A DNA stretch of 64,000 nt. It comes from Fusibacillus kribbianus. GTDB taxonomy: Bacteria; Bacillota; Clostridia; Lachnospirales; Lachnospiraceae. Shown piece by piece: positions 14,325 to 22,866 of this stretch; position 1 is the first letter of the stretch; each line of letters opens with the position of its first letter. The DNA is taken from assembly GCF_030053595.1 (NCBI RefSeq), contig NZ_JASGBQ010000011.1:1-64000 (forward strand), written 5' to 3'. Made by a program: the position numbers and the translations under genes. The notes beneath the pieces were generated by a model that saw nothing but the letters and a program-made list of their open reading frames with translations, made no database searches and was not told the DNA's origin.

Positions 14325-14448
14325 AATCGAAAGCAAGCCGTGGTATAAGCTGTTCGGGAGTCTGGGTCCTAGCAGTGAAGGTGTTGGTAGCACCGTTCCG
14401 CTGTTTGCTTTTTGGTTTTTATTATGACCGCCATAGCGGTCATTTTAT
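14325..14448 (+). ncRNA. Small RNA divergent from the rep-like operon
   Basis: A roughly 120-nt transcript is predicted from the strong promoter at 14290 to a terminator (TGACCGC-cata-GCGGTCA then TTTTATTA, 14425-14448). Its ends can pair (AAAGCAA with TTGCTTT) and an inner GGTG-ttggta-GCACC hairpin is present. No start codon with a ribosome site exists within it. If the rep operon is transcribed from 14527-14555, this RNA is antisense to the rep leader, upstream of the attenuator: the layout of pT181/pIP501 copy control. I cannot match it to a named RNA family. Confidence 0.55.
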
Positions 14449-14526
14449 TATGCTTAAATGTAATATCCCTCACTATCCGGCGAAGAAAGCCGAATACAGG
14501 TAGTGCCGGAAACATTGCGTGAGTAG

Positions 14527-14609
14527 ATTACAATAAGTTACTCTGTATTACTCAAATTACTATCTAAAATTTATGTTACTCAAATCGTTACTCAAAATTT
14601 ACTCAAATT
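14527..14609 (-). promoter_or_regulatory. TTACTCAAA repeats over a candidate rep promoter
   Basis: TTACTCAAA[T/A] occurs at 14548, 14576, 14588 and 14599, with a partial copy at 14538, at 10-12 bp or 28 bp intervals. On the minus strand TTGAGT (14555-14550), 17 bp and TGTAAT (14532-14527) form a promoter whose -35 lies in one repeat. The repeats may be iterons, operators or recombinase arm sites. Between here and 14449 is a GC-rich stem (CACTATCCGGC with GCCG...TAGTG). Confidence 0.45.
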
Positions 14610-14664
14610 GGATTGGTCCTTGACGGTTTTTGGCGGTTCCTGACGACTTTTCGTCAGGCCATAG

Positions 14665-14726
14665 AAAAAGGCCCCGAAAACCTTATGGAAACAAAAAAAC
14701 AAGTATCCACAAGGCATTCCGGGCCT
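14665..14726 (-). terminator. Terminator of rpsB-tsf
   Basis: AGGCCCCGAAAA (14669-14680) pairs with TTCCGGGCCT (14717-14726), and on the minus strand TTTTT follows. An alternative smaller stem, AAGGC-CGGAAT-GCCTT then a T7 run, lies inside. A further hairpin, TGACGA-CTTT-TCGTCA, is at 14641-14656. It marks the end of the core operon and roughly the border of the accessory segment. Confidence 0.7.
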
Positions 14727-14766
14727 TCATAGATTTTATGATTTTAAAAAGGTAAAAATTCTTTGA

Positions 14767-15699
14767 TTACATCATCTGCTTTGCAACTTCCTCAGCGAAG
14801 TTCTCGCTCTTCTTCTCAAGGCCTTCACCGGTCTCGAAACGAACGAACTTCTTAACGGAAATCTTTGCGCCGTTGGCCTTTGCAACCTCATCGATGTACT
14901 TGGCTACGGTCTGCTTTCCGTCCTCAGCCTTTACATATACCTGATCTACCAGGCAGATCTCCTTCAGCTCTTTATTGATACGTCCGTTGATCATACCCTC
15001 GATCACCTTGGCAGGCTTCTGGGATTCCTTGGGATCGTTCTGGATCTGAGCCATAAGGATCTCTTTCTCATGTGCAATATACTCTTCGCTGATCTCGCTT
15101 CTGTCGATATACTTGGGGCTCAGAGCTGCGATCTGCATAGCTACGTTCTTGCCCATCTCTTTTACTGCATCATTCACAACATCAGACTCAATGTCAACCA
15201 GAACACCGATCTTGCCGCCCATGTGAATGTACTCAACGATGCAGCCGTTATCCTCAACCAGCTTCTCAAAACGTCTGATCTTCAGATTCTCACCGATCAC
15301 AGCGATCTTCTCAACCAGAGCTTCCTTCACAGTCTTGGAAGGATCTGCATTCCATGCCTCTTCCATGAAAGCGTCCATATCTGCTGCATCAGATGCAACT
15401 GCCTGAGCTGCAACCTCTGCAACGTATGCCTGGAAGGTCTCGTTCTTTGCAACAAAGTCTGTCTCGGAATTTACTTCTACAACAGCAGCGCAGTTTCCGC
15501 TGATCACGGTCTTTACAAGACCCTCAGCAGCGATTCTGCTTGCCTTCTTCTCAGCCTTGGCCTGTCCGTTCTTTCTCAGGAACTCAACTGCTGCATCCAT
15601 ATCACCGTCATTTGCTGCAAGAGCCTTCTTGCAGTCCATCATGCCGGCGCCGGTCATTTCTCTTAACTCTTTTACCATTGCTGCTGTAATTGCTGCCAT
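14767..15699 (-). CDS. tsf: Translation elongation factor Ts
   Basis: A 310-aa EF-Ts, the guanine-nucleotide exchange factor for EF-Tu. The N-terminal UBA-like helix bundle reads AAMVKELREMTGAGMMDCKKAL, followed by the core with the conserved NSETDFVAKNE signature (about residues 77-87) and a C-terminal coiled-coil part, full length for Firmicutes. I start at the ATG at 15699, about 12 nt after an AAAGGA site; upstream extensions are not conserved-looking. It follows rpsB by 98 bp in the usual rpsB-tsf order. pyrH and frr, which often come next, are absent here: the accessory segment begins instead. Confidence 0.97.
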   Translation of the reverse strand: MAAITAAMVKELREMTGAGMMDCKKALAANDGDMDAAVEFLRKNGQAKAEKKASRIAAEGLVKTVISGNCAAVVEVNSETDFVAKNETFQAYVAEVAAQAVASDAADMDAFMEEAWNADPSKTVKEALVEKIAVIGENLKIRRFEKLVEDNGCIVEYIHMGGKIGVLVDIESDVVNDAVKEMGKNVAMQIAALSPKYIDRSEISEEYIAHEKEILMAQIQNDPKESQKPAKVIEGMINGRINKELKEICLVDQVYVKAEDGKQTVAKYIDEVAKANGAKISVKKFVRFETGEGLEKKSENFAEEVAKQMM

Positions 15700-15797
15700 A
15701 ATTTTTTCCAATCCTTTCTCGATATGATACATTGCACGCAGTCGGGATCCGTATATCCGCTGCACTGCTAATGTCCCCGAAGGGCTGTCTCCTTAAA

Positions 15798-16541
15798 TTA
15801 AGCCTCAACTGCCTCAGCTTCTGCTTCCTCAGCCTCTGCTGCACCCTCAGTAACTTCCTCGCCCTGCTTTGCCTCGATGACAGCGTCTGCCATCTTGGAA
15901 ACGATGAGCTTAACGGCACGGATTGCATCGTCGTTGCCGGGGATCACATAATCCAGTTCCTCAGGATCACAGTTGGTATCAGCAATACCGATCAGAGTAA
16001 TACCCAGTGCGTGAGCCTCCTGAACACAGATTCTCTCTTTCTTGGGATCTACGATAAAGATAGCGTCAGGCAGCTTCTTCATTTCCTTGATGCCGCCCAG
16101 GTTCTTCTCTAACTTCTCCATCTCCTTCTTGAGAGCGATAACTTCCTTCTTGGGAAGTACATCGAAGGTTCCGTCTTCCTGCATCTTCTCGATGGCACGA
16201 AGTCTCTGGATTCTGCTCTGGATGGTCTTGAAGTTGGTCAGCATGCCGCCCAGCCATCTCTGGTTTACATAATACATACCGCAGCGCTCTGCCTCAGTCT
16301 GGATGGCATCCTGAGCCTGCTTCTTGGTTCCTACGAAAAGAATGGTACCGCCGTCAGCTACGATATCAGCCACTGCCTTGTAAGCATCGTCAACCATGCC
16401 GACAGATTTCTGAAGGTCGATGATGTAGATACCATTTCTCTCAGTGTAGATATAGGGAGCCATCTTGGGGTTCCATCTTCTTGTCTGGTGTCCGAAGTGT
16501 ACGCCTGCTTCCAGCAGCTGCTTCATTGAAATAACGCTCAT
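15798..16541 (-). CDS. rpsB: 30S ribosomal protein S2
   Basis: A 247-aa S2 protein with the N-terminal signature [21 protein letters not shown], the central coiled-coil and the [17 protein letters not shown] segment, and an acidic Ala/Glu tail. The ATG at 16541 has a GGAGG site 8 nt upstream. First gene of the rpsB-tsf operon, with a clear promoter at 16653-16681 and a leader of about 105 nt that may be the autoregulatory target. Confidence 0.98.
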   Translation of the reverse strand: MSVISMKQLLEAGVHFGHQTRRWNPKMAPYIYTERNGIYIIDLQKSVGMVDDAYKAVADIVADGGTILFVGTKKQAQDAIQTEAERCGMYYVNQRWLGGMLTNFKTIQSRIQRLRAIEKMQEDGTFDVLPKKEVIALKKEMEKLEKNLGGIKEMKKLPDAIFIVDPKKERICVQEAHALGITLIGIADTNCDPEELDYVIPGNDDAIRAVKLIVSKMADAVIEAKQGEEVTEGAAEAEEAEAEAVEA

Positions 16542-16681
16542 GTCTTTTTCCTCCATTTGGTTTGATCTTCCGCAGATTTCTGTCTTCCTCAGAGACCGGA
16601 GCTCCGGCACCGTCTGAAGAATCCATCTGCGTGACATTTTTTCAGCCTTATCATTTTAACACGGTATCTATGGGATTGCAA
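16542..16681 (-). promoter_or_regulatory. rpsB promoter and leader
   Basis: TTGCAA (16681-16676), 17 bp, TAAAAT (16658-16653) on the minus strand. The leader holds the perfect palindrome CCGGAGCTCCGG (16596-16607) within a larger stem whose outer parts are CAGAT and ATCTG. S2 is known to repress its own mRNA in several bacteria, so this is a candidate regulatory leader. Confidence 0.6.
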
Positions 16682-16688
16682 GTATTTT

Positions 16689-17621
16689 TCACTTTTTTTT
16701 AGCCATGAAATTTGCAAAAACCGCACCGGAAATATTATGCCATACACTGAATACAGCTCCCGGAATTGTTGCCAGAGAATACTGTGCAAAATGTGTTGCA
16801 GCAAGTGAAGTGGCAAGTCCCGAATTCTGCATGCCCACCTCGATGGCAATGGCTTTTCTCTTCTTCATATCCATTTTCAGGAGTCTGGCCACAAAAAATC
16901 CAAGAGCATAACCACCGCAGTTATGAAGAACCACAACTGCCATGATCAGAAGACCGCTGGTCATGATCTTTGACGAATTGGCCGACACGACTGCCGCAAC
17001 AATTGCCACAATGGCCAGCACCGAAATAAGCGGAAGGATTTTTGTCACTTTTTCTGTAAATTCAGAAAACAGTTTGTTGATGATCACACCGGCTACGACA
17101 GGAATGATCACGACTTTGATGATTGATAAAAACATGCTCATCATATCAACCTCTACCGTCTGACCGGCATACAGATAAGTAAGAAGCGGAGTGATAAAAG
17201 GTGCCAGGATCGTTGAAACCCCTGTCATTCCCACAGATAATGCCACATCTCCTTTCGCCAGATACGTCATTACATTAGAAGAAGTTCCGCCAGGACATGT
17301 TCCCACAAGAATTACACCGATGGCAAGCTCCGGTGAAAGCCGGAAAAGCTTTGTCAGCCCAAAAGCCAGAAGCGGCATAATCAAAAACTGGGCCAATTCA
17401 CCAAAAATCACATCTTTAGGATGACTGAATACCACTTTAAAATCTTCCGCTTTCAATGTAAGTCCCATACCGAACATAACGATACCAAGAAGGGTGTTTA
17501 CATAACTTGTCTTAACAAAGCTTACCGTCGACGGTGCAAACAGCGCCAGTGCTGCCACCGCAAGCACAAGAACTGCCATATACTTTCCGATAAAGTCACT
17601 GATTTTTTCCATCACTTTCAT
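16689..17621 (-). CDS. BASS-family sodium-dependent transporter
   Basis: A 310-aa membrane protein of the bile acid:sodium symporter superfamily, with about nine to ten helices. It has the conserved GMGLTLKAEDF, GTCPGGTSSNVMTYLAKGD and GMQNSGLATSLA motifs; the last two line the sodium and substrate site. The ATG at 17621 has AAAGGAG. It is controlled by a T-box riboswitch whose specifier reads ATC (isoleucine). Since the family includes transporters of 2-keto acids such as pantoate/ketopantoate, a branched-chain keto acid or related precursor is a plausible substrate rather than bile acid. Substrate is inference. Confidence 0.9.
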   Translation of the reverse strand: MKVMEKISDFIGKYMAVLVLAVAALALFAPSTVSFVKTSYVNTLLGIVMFGMGLTLKAEDFKVVFSHPKDVIFGELAQFLIMPLLAFGLTKLFRLSPELAIGVILVGTCPGGTSSNVMTYLAKGDVALSVGMTGVSTILAPFITPLLTYLYAGQTVEVDMMSMFLSIIKVVIIPVVAGVIINKLFSEFTEKVTKILPLISVLAIVAIVAAVVSANSSKIMTSGLLIMAVVVLHNCGGYALGFFVARLLKMDMKKRKAIAIEVGMQNSGLATSLAATHFAQYSLATIPGAVFSVWHNISGAVFANFMAKKK

Positions 17622-17699
17622 TTTCTCGTTCTCCTTTTGCTGTCGTATTATTTTGTCAGAGAAAACGGCACTTTGATAACCTGGTTCGGAGTCAAAAAA

Positions 17700-18018
17700 A
17701 GCCTCTGTCTCCAAAGAGACAAAGGCTGAATCCTCTGCGGTACCACTCTTCTTGCCGGAATGCCCGACCACTCGTCATGCTGTCCATCAACAGCAAACAT
17801 TTCTAACGGATGTTACCCGTTCCGCCTTACACAGGACCGACCTCATCAAAAAGCGGCTCCTTCGGGCAGAAAGCTCCAAGGTGATCTTCAGGTTTTCAGG
17901 ATGTCTGCGTCACACCATACCGCAGCTCTCTGTGCATCCTTCCAACTCTACTTTCCTTATCATTGCACTGTTATCTTTGACTGCCTCAAACTATAGTCCT
18001 TTTATTTCAAAATGTCAA
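17700..18018 (-). promoter_or_regulatory. T-box riboswitch (Ile specifier) and promoter
   Basis: Promoter TTGACA (18018-18013), 17 bp, TATAGT (17995-17990). The transcript has a stem I with the AGAGAGCTGCGG...TGGTGTGA distal features and the specifier region CTGAAGATCACCTTGGAGC, where alignment on GAAN-xxx-purine gives ATC. The T-box bulge AGAGTGGTACCGCAGAGG lies near 17733-17750. Then comes a terminator stem (17701-17726) followed by seven T. Uncharged tRNA-Ile should stabilise the antiterminator and turn on the transporter. Confidence 0.9.
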
Positions 18019-18130
18019 TGTTCTGAACTGATTTTTTCCAAAAAAATCTGATTCTTGTGCTACAATCATAATAGACCGAAAAATAAGTCGGATCACTTTA
18101 ACTTCAATGTAAAAGAAAGGAACTGATATA

Positions 18131-19819
18131 ATGAAATCTTCTTCACAGCTTGATATCATGCTCCGCGAGATCGATCATAAGGGATATCCAGCCTATAAAT
18201 CACTGAAAGGTGCCTATGATTTCGGCGATTATTCCCTCTCCATCGACCATGTACAGGGAGACCCCTTCGCCTCTCCGTCCAGGCTGACCATCCACATCAC
18301 AGACAAGGCCTCCGGTTTTTCTCCGGACCTCTGGCGTACCCCGGACAGAAAAACCGCTTTCTGCGATTTCCTTCTGCGTCGTTTTGCAAAGGAAATTCAG
18401 GAGTACTCGTTTCAGGCCAGGGGATCCGGAAAAAGCGGTGCCCTCTTTACCACCAGGCCCGGACAGGAGGTGCTTGGCCGCACTGCCTGTACCATTGACC
18501 GGGACAGCCACACCATTCTCGTGCGCTTTGAAGCCGGTTTTCCCGCCAATGGGCGCACTATCAACGCCAGAGAGCTGAAAAAGATCCTTTTCGACTATCT
18601 GCCCAGGGCAGTCAAAAATGCCCTGTACAGCAGAAACACGGATCAGAAAGCCCTCCGGAACGCCATCGACCTGTATGAGGATCAACAGGCTTTACGAATT
18701 CTGCTCACCGAAAATGAGCTGGCTGCCTTCGTTGCCGACGGAGCCGTTCTTCCCCGAAGAAGCGGTGTATCAAATGCTCCTCTGCCGGGAGCCGTTCCCT
18801 TTTCCTCACCGGATTCTCTGCGGATTTCTTTGACCCTTCCCCACCGCGGTACCGTCACCGGCATGGGAATCCGACGGGGGATCACCCTGATCGTCGGAGG
18901 CGGCTACCACGGAAAATCCACCCTGTTGAAAGCCCTGGAGGCAGGTGTCTATAACCACGTTTCCGGTGACGGCCGGGAATTTGTCATCACCGATGCCACT
19001 GCTGTAAAGCTCCGTGCCGAGGAGGGACGCGTCGTCAAAAAGGTGGACATCTCCCCCTTCATCAACCATCTGCCCAATAAAAAGGATACCCGGCTTTTCT
19101 CCACCGAGGACGCCAGTGGCAGCACCTCTCAGGCCGCGGGAGTCGTGGAGGGAATGGAGGCCGGCACAGGACTGTTTCTCATCGACGAGGATACCTGCGC
19201 CACCAATTTCATGGTCCGGGATGAGCTTATGCAGCGGGTCATTGCCCCTGACAAGGAACCCATCACCCCCTTCCTTGCCCGTATCCGTCCCCTCTATGAG
19301 GAATACGGAATTTCCACGATCCTTGTTGTCGGGAGCTCCGGAGCCTTTTTCCGAAAGGCAGATACGATCATACAGATGGACAGCTATCACGCGGTCGACA
19401 TCACAGATTTTGCCAAAAAAGAGGCCGCTCTCGTTCCTGCTGCCGAAAAGGATGTCCCTTTCCCCTCAGTCAATCTGTCGAGAAGGCTCTGTCTTTCTGC
19501 CGGGAAGCGGGAGGACAGCCGCGGTGTAAAGATCCGCACCATGGGAAAGGATTCTCTGAGCTTTGACCGGGAAACCATAGATCTTCGCTACGTGGAGCAG
19601 CTGGTGGATGAAGAGCAGACACGAGCACTTGGCTCCATTCTTCAATATCTGGTGATCCATGGCCATCCGGATGCTTCCCTGTCCGATCAGCTCAGACACC
19701 TGTATGAAACACTCACATCGGAGGGACTGGAATCCATCGTCTCGTCAGACTGCCCGCCTTTCCTGGCTCTGCCCAGACTCCAGGAGATCTTTGCCTGCGT
19801 CAACCGATGCCGCTTCTGA
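18131..19819 (+). CDS. Predicted ABC-class P-loop ATPase (COG3044/PF09818 type)
   Basis: A 562-aa protein. The N-terminal half resembles the family's characteristic region (DIMLREIDHKGYPAYKSLKG). The P-loop GGGYHGKSTLLKAL is near residue 257 and the Walker B-like LIDEDTCATNFM near 353. It is not an ABC transporter: there is no membrane partner, and the two ABC halves are arranged unusually. The biological role of the family is poorly known; nucleic-acid binding has been suggested. The ATG follows AAAGGAAC. Divergent from the T-box transporter and convergent with codY, from which a strong hairpin separates it. Confidence 0.85.
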   Translation: MKSSSQLDIMLREIDHKGYPAYKSLKGAYDFGDYSLSIDHVQGDPFASPSRLTIHITDKASGFSPDLWRTPDRKTAFCDFLLRRFAKEIQEYSFQARGSGKSGALFTTRPGQEVLGRTACTIDRDSHTILVRFEAGFPANGRTINARELKKILFDYLPRAVKNALYSRNTDQKALRNAIDLYEDQQALRILLTENELAAFVADGAVLPRRSGVSNAPLPGAVPFSSPDSLRISLTLPHRGTVTGMGIRRGITLIVGGGYHGKSTLLKALEAGVYNHVSGDGREFVITDATAVKLRAEEGRVVKKVDISPFINHLPNKKDTRLFSTEDASGSTSQAAGVVEGMEAGTGLFLIDEDTCATNFMVRDELMQRVIAPDKEPITPFLARIRPLYEEYGISTILVVGSSGAFFRKADTIIQMDSYHAVDITDFAKKEAALVPAAEKDVPFPSVNLSRRLCLSAGKREDSRGVKIRTMGKDSLSFDRETIDLRYVEQLVDEEQTRALGSILQYLVIHGHPDASLSDQLRHLYETLTSEGLESIVSSDCPPFLALPRLQEIFACVNRCRF

Positions 19820-19845
19820 AACGTGGGCTGCATGGCGCAGTCAAA

Positions 19846-19878
19846 AAGGCACAGGACTGTAATCTCAGCCTGTGCCTT
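19846..19878. terminator. Terminator between the ATPase gene and codY
   Basis: A 10-bp perfect stem AAGGCACAGG / CCTGTGCCTT with TTTTTGAC after it on the minus strand and TCC on the plus strand. Best for codY, possibly shared. Confidence 0.75.
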
Positions 19879-19906
19879 CCATCCTCTTTATTTCAGCTTT
19901 TATCAC

Positions 19907-20683
19907 CTACACCGGTTCCTTCAGCTTTTTCAGTTCATCAAACACCACATCATTGAGCACCTTGATGTAAGTTCCCTTCATACCGGAGGAACGGGATTCA
20001 ATGACTCCGGCACTTTCAAATTTGCGAAGGGCGTTGACGATCACAGAACGGGTAATCCCCACCCTGTCTGCGATCTTGCTGGCCACCAGGATTCCCTCGC
20101 TTCCCTCCAGCTCCTCAAAGATATGCTGAATCGCCTCCAGCTCAGAGAAGGACAATGTGCTGATGGCAGATTTTACGATCTGAACCTTTCTCGTCTCTTC
20201 TGCATTCTCCTCATTGACGGAACGCATCATTTCCAGACCGACCACTGTGGTACCATACTCACTCAGGATGATATCATCGATACCGTACTGGTTGGAAGAT
20301 TTGTAGATAAACAGCGTTCCCAGCCGTTCTCCCGCAATATCAATGGGGGTAATAATCGCCTGATACTTTTTAACGTTTGTTTCCTCAAAACCAAGGGTTT
20401 CCAGATTTACATTCTCTTTGGTGGAAAGAACACTGAGCAGTCTTTCGTTCAGCATTTTATCAACATATCCACCCACCTGATCTTCGATCAACTCTTCGAT
20501 CTCATCCACTCCATCGCTTAATCCTACGCCAAGCACCTTACCCTTTTTGCTGATCACAAGGATATTGGAATCGAGAATTTCGCTCAGCACTGCACAAATA
20601 TCATTGAAGACTACCTTACTGGAGTTATTGTTATGAAGCAATTTGTTGATCTTTCTGGTCTTATCCAATAATTGTACACTCAT
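19907..20683 (-). CDS. codY: CodY, global GTP/branched-chain-amino-acid-responsive repressor
   Basis: A 258-aa protein with full CodY architecture: an N-terminal GAF domain (about 1-155) that binds isoleucine/valine, a linker helix, and a C-terminal winged helix (LVASKIADRVGITRSVIVNA, then RSSGMKGTYI). The ATG has GGAGG 6 nt upstream. In Firmicutes codY often follows topA, as here. CodY represses amino acid and nutrient-scavenging genes when branched-chain amino acids and GTP are high; the Ile-sensing T-box transporter nearby would be a natural companion. Confidence 0.97.
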   Translation of the reverse strand: MSVQLLDKTRKINKLLHNNNSSKVVFNDICAVLSEILDSNILVISKKGKVLGVGLSDGVDEIEELIEDQVGGYVDKMLNERLLSVLSTKENVNLETLGFEETNVKKYQAIITPIDIAGERLGTLFIYKSSNQYGIDDIILSEYGTTVVGLEMMRSVNEENAEETRKVQIVKSAISTLSFSELEAIQHIFEELEGSEGILVASKIADRVGITRSVIVNALRKFESAGVIESRSSGMKGTYIKVLNDVVFDELKKLKEPV

Positions 20684-20804
20684 TGCCGGCCTCCTGCTCT
20701 ATTTAGGGTAATAAGTTATATTTGAAATTAGCGTATCACATTTTCCTAAACATTACAATACTTTTCCGAATTATTTTATTAAATTATCATTTTTTCAAAT
20801 ATTT

Positions 20805-22865
20805 CTATTTTTCCATCAGGTAGCCGCAGGATTGCTGGGAGCAAATCAGCTTATTTCCCTTTTCTACCATATAATTACCGCATTTCGGACATTTTTGTGA
20901 GGAAGGCTTCTGCCAGGACATAAATTCACATTCCGGATGATTGCTGCATCCAAAATACCGTCTTCCCTTCTTGGTTTTCCGGATAACCACTTCGCCGCCG
21001 CATAAGGGACAGGGCACTCCGATCTTTTCCAGATACGGCTTCGTATTCCGGCACTCCGGGAAACCGGGACAGGCCAGAAACCGTCCATGGGGGCCGTATT
21101 TGATGACCATGTTTCTGCCGCAGTTCTCACAGATCTCATCGGTAACCTCATCCTCGATCTTAACAGTCTCCAGCTGCTTTTGTGCCTCTGTTACTGCCTC
21201 CATCAGATCCGGATAAAAGTTTCGGATCACCGTTTTCCATTTTACAACGCCTTCGGCGACGCCATCCAGAAGCGACTCCATGTTGGCGGTAAAGGCCACA
21301 TCCACCAGACTGGGGAAGGCCTCCTTCATAATGTGATTGACCACCTCACCAAGCTCGGTCACATAGAGATTCTTATTTTCCTTTGCCACATACCTTCTGG
21401 CGATAATGGTGGTGATGGTGGGCGCATAGGTGCTTGGACGCCCGATACCGGCCTCCTCCAGCGCCCGCACTAAGGATGCCTCCGTGTAATGGGCCGGCGG
21501 CTGCGTAAAGTGCTGCTTATAATCAAACTCCTTCAGGGAGATCTTTGTATCCATTGTCAGATTTTTTGCCAGAGCATTCGGCTCTTTCTTTTCATCCTGC
21601 TCATCATAGACGTTCAAAAATCCCGGAAATTTCACCTTGGAGGCAGCTGCCGTAAAACGGTACTCTCCTGCATCCAGCTTCACATTGGTGGTCTCATAGA
21701 CTGCCGCCGCCATTCTGCTGGCCGTAAATCTCCGCCAGATCAGCTGATAAAGCCGGAACTGATCTCTGGACAGAGAATCCTTGATCTTCGCCGGAGTCAT
21801 GGAAATATCCGTCGGACGGATCGCCTCATGGGCATCCTGGATCTTCCCGCCATTTTTTTCTTTTCTTTCCTCCGCAAGCGCGTATTCCTCTCCATATTCC
21901 GCCTGGATAAACCTGGCTGCAGAGGCCTGCGCCTCCTCAGACACGCGGGTGGAATCGGTACGAAGATAAGTGATGATACCGACCGTTCCGTTTCCCTTGA
22001 TATCCACACCCTCGTAAAGCTGCTGGGCCAGACGCATGGTCTTCTGGGTGGAAAAATTGAGGACGTTGGCCGCCTCCTGCTGCAGGGTACTGGTGGTAAA
22101 GGGAAGGGGCTGTTTCTTCACCCTCTCTCCCACACGGATATCGGAGATCCGGAATTCTTCTTTTTTTACCGCTTCGATGATTTTGTCCAGGCTCTCCCGA
22201 TTCCCGATCGTAAGCTTCTGTTTGCTGTCGCCGTAAAATTTCACCCGCATGGGCTTCTTTTCCCCTTCACAGAGAACGTCGGCCTCCAGGCTCCAGTATT
22301 CCTGTGGAATAAATGCAGAAATTTCTTCCTCTCTGTCACAGATGATCCGAAGGGCTGCCGACTGGACACGGCCTGCAGAAAGTCCCCGCTTCACCTTTGC
22401 CCACAGAAGAGGACTGATGCTGTAACCCACCATTCTGTCCAGAACACGCCGCGCCTGCTGAGCGTCCACCAGATCCATATCGATCGCTCTGGGCGCCTTT
22501 AAGGATGCTTTCACTGCGGTTTTTGTAATCTCATTAAAGCTGATCCTCCGTACCTTCTTGTCCTCCAGCTTAAGGGCCGCCATCAAATGCCAGGAAATGG
22601 CTTCTCCCTCCCGGTCCGGGTCAGTTGCCAGATAGACCTTATCCGCTTTCTTCACTTTTTTCCGCAGATTTGCCAGGATATCTCCTTTTCCGCGGATCGT
22701 TATATATTTTGGTTCATAATCATGTTCCACATCAATGCCCATCTGGCTTTTCGGCAGGTCTCTTACATGTCCGTTGGATGCTTCCACGTCATAATTCTGA
22801 CCCAGAAACTTTTTTATTGTCTTGACCTTCGCCGGGGACTCCACAATAACCAGATACTTCGCCAT
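20805..22865 (-). CDS. topA: DNA topoisomerase I
   Basis: A 686-aa type IA topoisomerase. The N-terminal Toprim domain begins KYLVIVESPAKVKTIKKFLG with the acidic DPDREGEAI motif, and the active-site tyrosine lies in GIITYLRTDSTRVS. Three C-terminal four-cysteine zinc ribbons start CENCGRN, CPLCGGE and CPKCGNY, the usual number for Firmicutes. The ATG at 22865 has AAAGGAG; longer frames upstream overlap dprA and are not real. It removes negative supercoils. Sits in the dprA-topA-codY order common in Firmicutes, 1 nt after dprA. Confidence 0.97.
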   Translation of the reverse strand: MAKYLVIVESPAKVKTIKKFLGQNYDVEASNGHVRDLPKSQMGIDVEHDYEPKYITIRGKGDILANLRKKVKKADKVYLATDPDREGEAISWHLMAALKLEDKKVRRISFNEITKTAVKASLKAPRAIDMDLVDAQQARRVLDRMVGYSISPLLWAKVKRGLSAGRVQSAALRIICDREEEISAFIPQEYWSLEADVLCEGEKKPMRVKFYGDSKQKLTIGNRESLDKIIEAVKKEEFRISDIRVGERVKKQPLPFTTSTLQQEAANVLNFSTQKTMRLAQQLYEGVDIKGNGTVGIITYLRTDSTRVSEEAQASAARFIQAEYGEEYALAEERKEKNGGKIQDAHEAIRPTDISMTPAKIKDSLSRDQFRLYQLIWRRFTASRMAAAVYETTNVKLDAGEYRFTAAASKVKFPGFLNVYDEQDEKKEPNALAKNLTMDTKISLKEFDYKQHFTQPPAHYTEASLVRALEEAGIGRPSTYAPTITTIIARRYVAKENKNLYVTELGEVVNHIMKEAFPSLVDVAFTANMESLLDGVAEGVVKWKTVIRNFYPDLMEAVTEAQKQLETVKIEDEVTDEICENCGRNMVIKYGPHGRFLACPGFPECRNTKPYLEKIGVPCPLCGGEVVIRKTKKGRRYFGCSNHPECEFMSWQKPSSQKCPKCGNYMVEKGNKLICSQQSCGYLMEK

Positions 22866-22866
22866 A

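Noticed and set aside
14325-14448. A tRNA or tmRNA gene
   Set aside because: No cloverleaf arms, TPsiC motif or CCA-adjacent acceptor could be formed. I saw no tRNA or rRNA anywhere in the window.
14425-14520. 31-codon frame starting MTAIAVILL as a type I toxin
   Set aside because: Its start lies in the terminator hairpin of the small RNA, there is no ribosome site, and the first codons are simply the stem sequence.
1-14660. A prophage
   Set aside because: No capsid, terminase, tail, lysis or tyrosine integrase genes were found.
1-14660. Insertion sequences or transposase genes
   Set aside because: No DDE or other transposase motifs; the only recombinase is the small serine enzyme.
18131-19819. 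ABC transporter ATPase
   Set aside because: No permease partner, atypical P-loop context and an N-terminal region of the stand-alone ATPase family.
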